From Vibrio jasicida CAIM 1864 = LMG 25398 (GTDB lineage: Bacteria; Pseudomonadota; Gammaproteobacteria; Enterobacterales; Vibrionaceae), in the NCBI RefSeq assembly GCF_000400365.1, contig NZ_BAOG01000055.1, positions 1-64,000 of the forward strand: DNA of 64,000 nucleotides. The letters run 5' to 3'. A program made the translations under genes and the position numbers. Numbering within the stretch: the first letter of the stretch is position 1; each line of letters starts with the position of its first letter. Below, piece after piece: positions 17,791 to 24,660 of this stretch. The notes under the pieces were generated by a model that saw only the letters and a program-made list of their open reading frames with translations, was not told where the DNA came from and did not search any database.

Positions 17791-18303
17791 TTAGAAATTT
17801 AGATTCAAGTTGATGGTTGGCGACAACAGGTCTGAACGCTCGTCAGCCAATCGCTTTCTCTTCTCTTTCAGACGTTTGGCATTGTCTTTGTCTGGGTTGC
17901 CATCAAGTTGATTATCGATGACCGAGATTTCAGTATCGATCTCTTGGATGCGTTGCTGGCGTTGATATTCTTGATGACCTAACTGGTAGTTTTCAATGAA
18001 TTCTTTGCTGCTGCACACGCCGTAATATTCTTTGCCTTCGATACCGACAGTGTAACCATTGTCTGGTGAGCAATACTGGATAGTGCCTTTATCAAAGCCT
18101 TCTTTCCATTTCGCTCGGTCTGGTGTCACACCCGCCTCACCACAGTCTTCGGTATAACTATTAATAACGTTTGGATCGTTGCCGTCTCGGCCATCTTGAT
18201 AACCTACCTTGTACCAGTTCGCCGTCTTGCACTCATCCGGAGACATGCTGGCGCAACCAGAGAGCAAAGTGAGTAAAGCTAGGGGGATTAGCGCTCTTTT
18301 CAT
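17791..18303 (-). CDS. DUF2799 family lipoprotein
   Basis: A 170-aa lipoprotein with lipobox LLSGC (Cys 17). The mature part has the DUF2799 pattern of a W/Y-rich first half (TANWYKVGYQDGRDG), conserved cysteines (DCGEAG, QYCSPDNGY, GVCSS) and a second repeat-like GYTVGIEGKEYY segment, then a Gln/Lys-rich coiled-coil region at about 110-155. Function is unknown; it is probably anchored in the outer membrane. It diverges from creB across 260 bp. Confidence 0.8.
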   Translation of the reverse strand: MKRALIPLALLTLLSGCASMSPDECKTANWYKVGYQDGRDGNDPNVINSYTEDCGEAGVTPDRAKWKEGFDKGTIQYCSPDNGYTVGIEGKEYYGVCSSKEFIENYQLGHQEYQRQQRIQEIDTEISVIDNQLDGNPDKDNAKRLKEKRKRLADERSDLLSPTINLNLNF

Positions 18304-18350
18304 CAGTTACTGTCCTTTAAACAAAATCGAATTGATAACTCGAGTGTAAA

Positions 18351-18365
18351 ATGAACACTGTTCAT
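18351..18365. promoter_or_regulatory. Perfect palindrome ATGAACA-C-TGTTCAT
   Basis: A 15-bp perfect palindrome 48 bp upstream of the DUF2799 lipoprotein start and 199 bp upstream of creB. It has the size of a TetR-type operator. A second, imperfect inverted repeat (GTAGTGA...TCACTAC, 18397-18432) lies nearby. No binding protein can be named. Confidence 0.4.
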
Positions 18366-18563
18366 ATCAATGGTTGAAATCATTGTATTCACAATTGTAG
18401 TGACTCATCAGTGTGAGTGATAAGTTCACTACGCTGAATGAGAGGGTGTTTGATTAATATTATTCACGGATTTTGCCTTTGTGGTATCAATTCGATAGCC
18501 TTTGCGCCAAAGTAAGTGAACAAGATGTGCATCTAAACAAGTATCGTCAGTGAGGTTAGAACA

Positions 18564-19274
18564 TTGAGCGACCAATCAACCGTCGTCATTATTGAGGATG
18601 AATCTGCCATTGCAGAGAACCTGATTCATGTATTAGAGATGGATGGCTACCACGCAGAGTGGTTTGCAACGGCAGGAGAGGGCTTAGCCTTTTTGCAGCA
18701 TAACTCTGCAGCGTTACTTGTGTTGGACGTAGGCTTACCGGATGGTAATGGTTTTGAATTGTGCAAAACCATTCGTGAGTTTTCTGATATTCCCATTATC
18801 TTTCTCACCGCAAGAAGCGATGAAATTGACCGCGTGGTAGGCTTGGAGATTGGCGCGGATGATTACGTGACTAAGCCATTTAGCCCGCGCGAAATGCTGG
18901 CGCGCATTAAACTTCGAATCAAAGCTAAAGCGCCAATGATGGAGCGCAAACCAGAGCCTGTGGCTGTTCCAGAACAACCTCATTTGAACCATGATTTAGT
19001 TGCGCAGAACTTCGACTACGGTGTTGGCGGGCAAATGCTTGGGCTGACCGCGGTGGAGTTCAAGATCCTCGATAAACTGATTTCCGTCTCTTCCAATGTA
19101 TTGAGTCGAGAGCAGCTGATGGTCGCGGCAGACATGGCGCCAGAGGCTGCATACGAGCGCAATATCGATACCCACATCAAAGCCATTCGCCATAAGTTGA
19201 AGCCGTTTGAGATGTCTGAACGCATCTGTACCAAACGTGGCTTTGGTTACTTTTACTGCATTAAAGGTGAATGA
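18564..19274 (+). CDS. creB: Response regulator CreB
   Basis: A 236-aa OmpR-family regulator. The receiver domain has acidic residues E11/D12, phospho-acceptor D55 (LLVLDVGLPDGNG), T82 and K104 (TKPFSPRE); a linker rich in Pro/Glu leads to a winged helix-turn-helix (LTAVEFKILDKLIS...RNIDTHIKAIRHKLKP). Pairing with CreC and CreD identifies it as CreB (BlrA in Aeromonas), which controls carbon-related genes and, in some genera, beta-lactamases. The start codon is TTG at 18564 with GAGG eight bases upstream. It overlaps creC by 4 nt. Confidence 0.9.
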   Translation: MSDQSTVVIIEDESAIAENLIHVLEMDGYHAEWFATAGEGLAFLQHNSAALLVLDVGLPDGNGFELCKTIREFSDIPIIFLTARSDEIDRVVGLEIGADDYVTKPFSPREMLARIKLRIKAKAPMMERKPEPVAVPEQPHLNHDLVAQNFDYGVGGQMLGLTAVEFKILDKLISVSSNVLSREQLMVAADMAPEAAYERNIDTHIKAIRHKLKPFEMSERICTKRGFGYFYCIKGE

Positions 19275-20716
19275 TGAATCGCTGGCCGAAGATCCCACTT
19301 GGACTCAGACTGTTTTTTCTCTACTTCATCTTAGTCGGGATGACGGCTTACATGGTGAGCAAAACCGTTGTCCAAGAACTTAAGCCAACCGTGCGTCAAA
19401 CCACCGAAGAGACGCTGGTGGATATGGCGAACTTGCTTGCGGTATTGGCGGAAGAAGACGTTGCAAACGGAAAGTTGTCTGAGAGTCGCTTCTCCAAACT
19501 ACTAGCGGCTTATGGGCAGCGAGAACCCCAAGCGCGCATTTGGGAAATTGGCAAAAAAGCGATTAACCATCGAATTTACATCACCGATAAACAAGGCATT
19601 GTGATTGCGGATTCTTGGCAGCAAGACGTAGGCAAAGACTACTCGCAATGGAACGATGTGTATCTCACGGTGCGTGGTCAATACGGCGCGCGCAGTACCA
19701 TCGAAGACCCGAAAGATCCGCTCTCAACCGTTATGCACGTGGCTGCGCCCATTTACCACAAAGGCGAAATCATTGGCAGCGTGACGGTGGCAAAATCCAA
19801 TCGCTCCGTACAACCCTTCATCGATCTTTCTAAACGCAATGTGCTGTTTTGGATGGTGTGGATGAGTGGTTTAGTGCTGTTGGCTGGGGCATTGTTTGCT
19901 TGGCGAATTCACTCGGCACTGAACAAGCTAGAAGACTACGCGACCAAAATGGGTGAGGGCGAAAAGGTCTCTAAGCCGACATTTCGTATCTTCTATGAGT
20001 ACGGCACGCTAAGCGACGCATTAGAGAAAATGCGCAATCAGCTCGATGGTAAGCAGTATGTGGAAGAGTACGTACAGACGCTGACTCATGAGCTGAAAAG
20101 CCCATTATCAGCGATTAAAGGCGCGAGTGAAATATTGCAAATGCCGTTGCCTGAAGAAAAGGTCACGCGCTTTGCTGGCAACATTGAGCGAGAAAGCGAC
20201 CGCATGCAGTCATTGATTGATAAGTTGCTCGAACTGGCTCGTCTTGAAAAGCGCCCCGAGCTAGAACAAGTCGAAGCTATTTCGCTAAAACAAATGGTCA
20301 ATGAAGTGGTTGAATCGGCGGATGCGCGTTTGAGTGCTAAGTCGGTCACTGCCAAAATCCAAATTGATGACCATCTCTCCGTACTTGGTGATGCCTTCTT
20401 ACTGAAACAGGCCGCTTTTAACCTGATGGACAATGCGCTGGATTTTGTTGATTCAGAGGGACGCATTGAATGGAAAGCCGAGATCACAAAAGAGAAGGTG
20501 TGCTTGTCGATTTTCAATTCAGGTCCTCACATTCCTGACTATGCGATGCCTCGTTTGACCGAGCGCTTTTATTCCCTCGCTCGGGAAAATGGCGTTAAGA
20601 GCACTGGGCTTGGGCTGAATTTTGTTGAGCAAGTGATCAAGCTGCACAAAGGTCAGTTGCAAGTCGAAAACGTCGATGCTGGTGTGAAAGTGACCTTGAT
20701 TTTACCAACTCCATAG
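19271..20716 (+). CDS. creC: Sensor histidine kinase CreC
   Basis: A 481-aa inner-membrane kinase. The order is helix at about 12-32, periplasmic sensor domain 33-187, helix 190-210, HAMP linker, then HisKA with phospho-accepting H273 (LTHELKSPLSAIKGASEIL), N box (NLMDNALDF) and G box (STGLGLNFVEQV). This matches CreC/PhoM. Two adjacent ATGs (19271, 19274) are possible starts, with the upstream one in an ATGA overlap with the creB stop. It phosphorylates CreB, and the signal is thought to be metabolic or envelope-related. Confidence 0.92.
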   Translation: MMNRWPKIPLGLRLFFLYFILVGMTAYMVSKTVVQELKPTVRQTTEETLVDMANLLAVLAEEDVANGKLSESRFSKLLAAYGQREPQARIWEIGKKAINHRIYITDKQGIVIADSWQQDVGKDYSQWNDVYLTVRGQYGARSTIEDPKDPLSTVMHVAAPIYHKGEIIGSVTVAKSNRSVQPFIDLSKRNVLFWMVWMSGLVLLAGALFAWRIHSALNKLEDYATKMGEGEKVSKPTFRIFYEYGTLSDALEKMRNQLDGKQYVEEYVQTLTHELKSPLSAIKGASEILQMPLPEEKVTRFAGNIERESDRMQSLIDKLLELARLEKRPELEQVEAISLKQMVNEVVESADARLSAKSVTAKIQIDDHLSVLGDAFLLKQAAFNLMDNALDFVDSEGRIEWKAEITKEKVCLSIFNSGPHIPDYAMPRLTERFYSLARENGVKSTGLGLNFVEQVIKLHKGQLQVENVDAGVKVTLILPTP

Positions 20717-20791
20717 AAACTCCACATTAGCTCCATTCGTTCTCCAAATTGCTGATTTAGATTACTTCCATCAGCAAATGGAGAATGAAAT

Positions 20792-22132
20792 ATGAAAAAG
20801 ATCCTCAATAACCAACTCGGTACGAAGTTCGCCTTCGTACTGTTTTTGTTTGTCTTACTGCAAATCCCGCTTTCAATGGTCACAGGGCTGATCTCAGAAC
20901 GCTCATATCGCCAAGATGAAGTTAGAAACGACATCGCACGCAGCAGCAGCGGCGAACAGCGCATCATTGGTCCATTCATCATGGTTAACTACACCGAAAC
21001 CAGTTACCGAGATGACAAAGTACAGATTAAAGAGCGTCGTAAATTTCTTTTACCTAGCACTTTTGATATGAGCGCGAATCTGGACAGTTTTGAAAAGTAC
21101 CGAGGCATTTACCGTGCGCGTTTATACAAAGCACAAGTGGCACTGAAAGGCACTTTTGATGCAGACGATCTCGCGGCGTTACAGGGGCTTGATATTGACA
21201 ACATGAGCCTAGTGGTTGGCATTGAAGACAGCCGCGGATTAATTCGTTTGGATGACATGACACTGGCGAGCGCTGACATCGAAGTCGCACCGGGAACAGG
21301 GTTAAATCCGTTACCACAAGGCTTCCACAGTGATCTGACACTTGCAGACCTAAACCCAGCACAACCTTTGGCTTTCGATCTTAACTTCTTGCTGCAAGGG
21401 ATGGGGCAGCTTCAAGTCACCCCAATCGGCAGTCAAACAACAGTTGAACTCTCTTCAACTTGGGCACACCCGAGCTTTATTGGTGATTACTTACCGGTGT
21501 CATCAGAAGTCTCTGAAGATGGATTTAACGCACAATGGGCGAGCAACAACTTCTCTACCAATATCGCGCAGTTGTTCCAAAGCTGTTTGTCATCGAATCA
21601 CGCTTGTCACGAGCTTGAACAGCGACAAATGGGCGTAGATTTGATTGATCCCGTGGACCACTATTTGAAATCTCACCGAGCTGTGAACTATTCACTGTTG
21701 GTTATCACATTAGTATTTGCGAGTTTCTTCTTACTGGAGCTGTTCCAAGCGCGTCCGGTTCACCCAGTGCAATACGGCTTTATTGGTCTGGCTTTAGCGC
21801 TTTTTTATCTATTGCTGATTTCGATGAGTGAACATCTGGGCTTTAACTGGGCGTATGTGGTGTCAGCAGTCGCATCGACGGGGCTTTTAAGTGTGTACGT
21901 GAGCGGTATGTTGAGCAACACCAAACACGGCGCGATATTCGGAGCGTGTTTACTTACTCTCTACGGATTACTGTTTGGCTTGCTACAAGCAGAAAGCTAC
22001 GCATTGGTGATGGGGACATTACTGTGTTTCGCGATTTTGAGCTTCACTATGGTCATTACACGCAACATCGATTGGTACGCACGAAATAAGAAAGCAGAAG
22101 AAAGCGCAAAGGCGAATCATGAAGATGGTTAA
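20792..22132 (+). CDS. creD: Inner membrane protein CreD
   Basis: A 446-aa CreD family protein. It has an N-terminal helix (LGTKFAFVLFLFVLLQIPLSMV), a large periplasmic domain (about 35-300) with two close cysteines (SCLSSNHACHE), and a block of five or six helices at about 305-430. CreD is the strongest target of CreBC in other genera. It begins 75 nt after creC, with no canonical cre tag (TTCAC-N6-TTCAC) in that gap, so it may be read through from creC. Its end overlaps the DUF2809 gene by 14 nt. Confidence 0.92.
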   Translation: MKKILNNQLGTKFAFVLFLFVLLQIPLSMVTGLISERSYRQDEVRNDIARSSSGEQRIIGPFIMVNYTETSYRDDKVQIKERRKFLLPSTFDMSANLDSFEKYRGIYRARLYKAQVALKGTFDADDLAALQGLDIDNMSLVVGIEDSRGLIRLDDMTLASADIEVAPGTGLNPLPQGFHSDLTLADLNPAQPLAFDLNFLLQGMGQLQVTPIGSQTTVELSSTWAHPSFIGDYLPVSSEVSEDGFNAQWASNNFSTNIAQLFQSCLSSNHACHELEQRQMGVDLIDPVDHYLKSHRAVNYSLLVITLVFASFFLLELFQARPVHPVQYGFIGLALALFYLLLISMSEHLGFNWAYVVSAVASTGLLSVYVSGMLSNTKHGAIFGACLLTLYGLLFGLLQAESYALVMGTLLCFAILSFTMVITRNIDWYARNKKAEESAKANHEDG

Positions 22133-22547
22133 ACGAGCAATTCTCACTGGTCAGCCAAGCGATATAGTGGAAGAGACGTCTGCTATCCACCTGCGATTTT
22201 CTGCAAAAAATGGACTGAAAAGCTTGGTGTGTTTTATCGCATTGGTCGTTATTGCGCTCTATGTTCGAGACAGCTTTATTCGTCCGACAGTTGGTGATGT
22301 TCTCGTTGTGGTTTGGCTCTACTACTTTCTTGCAAGTATGTTCTCTATGCCCGTTAACTGGCTGGTTTCATTGGTGGTGTTGATTGCGTTTGCTGTTGAG
22401 TTAGGGCAATTGTTACAGGTTGCGGTTTGGCTTGGTATCGAATCTTCATCGCCTCTGGCTGTAATTTTGGGCGCCACATTTGATTGGAAAGATCTGCTGG
22501 CTTACTGCATCGGAGGTCTACTGTGTTGGTGGATGGAAAAGAAATGA
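22119..22547 (+). CDS. DUF2809 family membrane protein
   Basis: A 142-aa membrane protein with four predicted helices after a 35-residue cytoplasmic start. It carries the DUF2809 signatures RDSFIRPTVGDVLVVVWLYY and the C-terminal LGATFDWKDLLAYCIGG, with a conserved acidic residue in helix 3 (AVELGQLLQ). No function is established for the family. The 14-nt overlap with creD places it in the cre operon, so it may be part of the CreBC response. Confidence 0.82.
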   Translation: MKMVKRAILTGQPSDIVEETSAIHLRFSAKNGLKSLVCFIALVVIALYVRDSFIRPTVGDVLVVVWLYYFLASMFSMPVNWLVSLVVLIAFAVELGQLLQVAVWLGIESSSPLAVILGATFDWKDLLAYCIGGLLCWWMEKK

Positions 22548-22678
22548 AAACCGAGATGAAAGCCATTGCGCTACCAAACCGATTCCGCCATTCCAAACGA
22601 GGTATTCGTAAGAGGTTCAAAATCAGTTTACTCAAGCGCGTGTACCTTTGGTCACTGACCAATAGAGAACTGCTGTAA
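22544..22678 (+). CDS. Possible 44-aa basic small protein
   Basis: An ATG at 22544 overlaps the DUF2809 stop in an ATGA arrangement and opens a 44-codon frame with 15 Lys/Arg residues (for example NRFRHSKRGIRKRFKIS), ending just before the terminator. The coupled start and position inside the transcript favour translation. There is no recognised family and it could be spurious. Confidence 0.3.
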   Translation: MKTEMKAIALPNRFRHSKRGIRKRFKISLLKRVYLWSLTNRELL

Positions 22679-22702
22679 ACCTCACCTCTTTATATGAAAT
22701 AC

Positions 22703-22753
22703 AAAAGGGAATCTTAAACTCATCGGCGCACAGGGTGAGTTAAGATTCCCTTT
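22703..22753. terminator. Strong bidirectional terminator between the cre operon and fsa
   Basis: AAAGGGAATCTTAAACTCA on the left pairs with TGAGTTAAGATTCCCTTT on the right with a single bulged A and a 13-nt loop. Both flanks are A/T rich, suiting termination from both directions. Confidence 0.9.
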
Positions 22754-22787
22754 ATTATTAACTGAGACGTCTAGCTGCTACTTTTAA

Positions 22788-23462
22788 TTAGCTTTCAAAT
22801 GAAAGTTTATCGCCAAACGTCTCTTTCCAGTCTTTATCGAACTGCTCAACCGCCGGTTTTACTGCTGGATGTGCGAACATTTGTGCTGCCACATCGGTTG
22901 GCAATGTAATGGCTTCGATGCCCAGTTTCATCACATCCATCGCTTGTTGAGTATTCTTGAAGCTGGCTGCCAAAATCTTCGCTGGTAGTTGGTTTTGATC
23001 GAGCAACAATTGAAGATCCGCGACCACTTCAACACCGTTGCCGTTCATCGCATCAATGCGGTTTACGTAAGGCGCTAGGTAGTCTGCACCGCACAGTGCC
23101 GCTAGGAAACCTTGTTGAGCTGAATAGATAGCGGTAGCAAGAACCTGAATTCCTTCTTTTTTCATTAGCTTAATTGCTGCTAAGCCAGTTTCTGTTGCTG
23201 GTACTTTTACCACCATATCGTAAGGCAATTCATTCAGTTGGCGCGCTTCTGCCACCATGCCTTCGACGGTTGAACTCACGACTTGAGCGTGAAAGCGAGG
23301 TGTACCGCTAAGTGCTTCTTGCATGCCTGCTAGGGTTTCATTCAGTCCCTGTTTTGACTTCGCCAAAATGCTTGGGTTTGTCGTCACGCCTTTTAGCGGT
23401 AGGCACTGGTTAAAGCGTTTTACTTCTGCCACATCAGCAGTATCTAAATAAAGTTCAATCAT
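22788..23462 (-). CDS. fsa: Fructose-6-phosphate aldolase (transaldolase-like FSA)
   Basis: A 224-aa class I aldolase of the small transaldolase family, aligning with E. coli FsaA (LYLDTADVAEVKR, GVTTNPSILA, Schiff-base K86 in MVVKVPAT, APYVNRIDA, KILAASFK). It cleaves or forms fructose 6-phosphate from glyceraldehyde 3-phosphate and dihydroxyacetone, and accepts hydroxyacetone. The start is the ATG at 23462 with AAGGT eight bases upstream; the longer frame runs through the promoter. It is divergent from a YbiY/YbiW glycyl-radical pair. The same three genes are also neighbours in E. coli, which supports a shared pathway. Confidence 0.92.
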   Translation of the reverse strand: MIELYLDTADVAEVKRFNQCLPLKGVTTNPSILAKSKQGLNETLAGMQEALSGTPRFHAQVVSSTVEGMVAEARQLNELPYDMVVKVPATETGLAAIKLMKKEGIQVLATAIYSAQQGFLAALCGADYLAPYVNRIDAMNGNGVEVVADLQLLLDQNQLPAKILAASFKNTQQAMDVMKLGIEAITLPTDVAAQMFAHPAVKPAVEQFDKDWKETFGDKLSFES

Positions 23463-23532
23463 GGTTTCTACCTTAAACAAAATCTTCGTTTTGATGATGG
23501 GATCACTATAGATCTGACAATCGAACGAGATC

Positions 23533-23546
23533 TTGATTTTGATCAA
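23533..23546. promoter_or_regulatory. Perfect FNR-type site TTGAT-N4-ATCAA
   Basis: TTGATTTTGATCAA matches the FNR consensus exactly. It lies 71 bp upstream of the fsa start and 171 bp upstream of the activase start. Anaerobic control fits an oxygen-sensitive glycyl-radical enzyme. Confidence 0.7.
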
Positions 23547-23552
23547 TTGAAA

Positions 23553-23588
23553 TTTCATTTGAAACTATAATAATTTCATTAAATGAAA
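23553..23588. promoter_or_regulatory. Paired TTTCA/TGAAA palindromes in the fsa-ybiY divergent promoter
   Basis: TTTCATTTGAAA (23553-23564) and TTTCATT-A-AATGAAA (23574-23588) are two palindromes sharing half-sites, 22-23 bp centre to centre, so on nearly the same DNA face. They look like tandem operators for a sugar-responsive repressor. None is encoded here. Confidence 0.45.
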
Positions 23589-23716
23589 GTTAAGTGAAAC
23601 TTGTAAAGGGTCAAATGAAGCTTTCAGTTCGAACAAAGAAAAGCCGCTCATAAGACTTAACCAGCAAGAAACGGATTAAGTGCACAGCGGTAGCACAGAC
23701 CAAGAGGCAAGCAGAG

Positions 23717-24658
23717 ATGTATTTCAATATCCAACGATTCTCTACCCATGATGGCGATGGCATTCGTTCCATTCTTTTTCTTAAAGGATGCAGCTTGTCT
23801 TGCCCTTGGTGTCAAAACCCAGAAAGCCGCAGCGAAAAGCATTCACTGTTGTTTGATCAGCGAAGCTGCATGGAAGATTGCCAGCTGTGCGTTTCTGCGT
23901 ATCAAGCTACAACTCAAACCACGGCGGGTAGTGAAACGGTGAGCGATGGTATTCAACGCATCGACAACCAAATCATCATCAATCGCAAAGCCATCAAAGA
24001 AGACCAACTGATCGCGCTGCGAAACGTCTGCCCTACGCAAGCACTGACCGTTTGCGGTGAAGAGGCGAAATCAGACATGCTGTTCGACACCTTGATGAAG
24101 GACAAACCTTTCTACGACCAAAGCCAAGGTGGCGTGACCTTCTCCGGTGGTGAGCCACTCATGCAAGCAGATTTGGTGGCAGAGCTCGCGCAGCGTCTGC
24201 ATTACAACCAAGTCTCTACCGCTATTGAATCGTGCATGCATGTGCCGTGGAAGAACGTCGAAAAAGCCGCGCCGCATATCGATTGTTGGTTGGCAGATTT
24301 AAAACACACCGATGAAGAAAAGTTTCTTAGTTGGGCGAAAGGTTCACTAAAACGCATCAAAGATAATTTCCGAAAACTGGCACCTATAGCGAAGCGCATT
24401 GTGATTCGTGTTCCCGTTGTGCCGGGGTTCAATGACACCATCGAAGAGTTGAAAGACATCATCGATTTTGCGGCTTCACTAGAAAGCTGCCAAGAACTTC
24501 ACTTGCTGCCGTACCACACGCTCGGCATCAATAAATACCGTTTGCTCGATATGCCTTACGAGTGTTCTGACAAGCCATTAAACAAACCAGAACTGCTAGA
24601 AAGCGCCATGCAATACGCAAGCGAAAACACCCAACTTAACGTGATTGTAAGAGGTTAA
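23717..24658 (+). CDS. ybiY: Glycyl-radical enzyme activase (YbiY/PflE-like radical SAM)
   Basis: A 313-aa radical SAM protein. The cluster motif CSLSCPWC (residues about 25-32) binds the S-adenosylmethionine-reactive [4Fe-4S]; SGGEPL follows near 143. An insert at about 45-125 corresponds to the ferredoxin-like domain of this group, but only some cluster cysteines remain visible (CMEDCQLC and NVCPTQAL), so it may hold fewer auxiliary clusters. It should install the glycyl radical on the enzyme encoded immediately downstream (2-nt gap). Likely anaerobic expression through the FNR-type site upstream. Confidence 0.9.
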   Translation: MYFNIQRFSTHDGDGIRSILFLKGCSLSCPWCQNPESRSEKHSLLFDQRSCMEDCQLCVSAYQATTQTTAGSETVSDGIQRIDNQIIINRKAIKEDQLIALRNVCPTQALTVCGEEAKSDMLFDTLMKDKPFYDQSQGGVTFSGGEPLMQADLVAELAQRLHYNQVSTAIESCMHVPWKNVEKAAPHIDCWLADLKHTDEEKFLSWAKGSLKRIKDNFRKLAPIAKRIVIRVPVVPGFNDTIEELKDIIDFAASLESCQELHLLPYHTLGINKYRLLDMPYECSDKPLNKPELLESAMQYASENTQLNVIVRG

Positions 24659-24660
24659 CT

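Noticed and set aside
20086..20517. Antisense frame of 143 codons inside creC
   Set aside because: It is a codon-bias shadow of creC with no family pattern or start signal.
18304..20791. Possible cre tags (TTCAC-N6-TTCAC) near creB and creD
   Set aside because: Single TTCAC words occur, but none has the required partner at 6-bp spacing.
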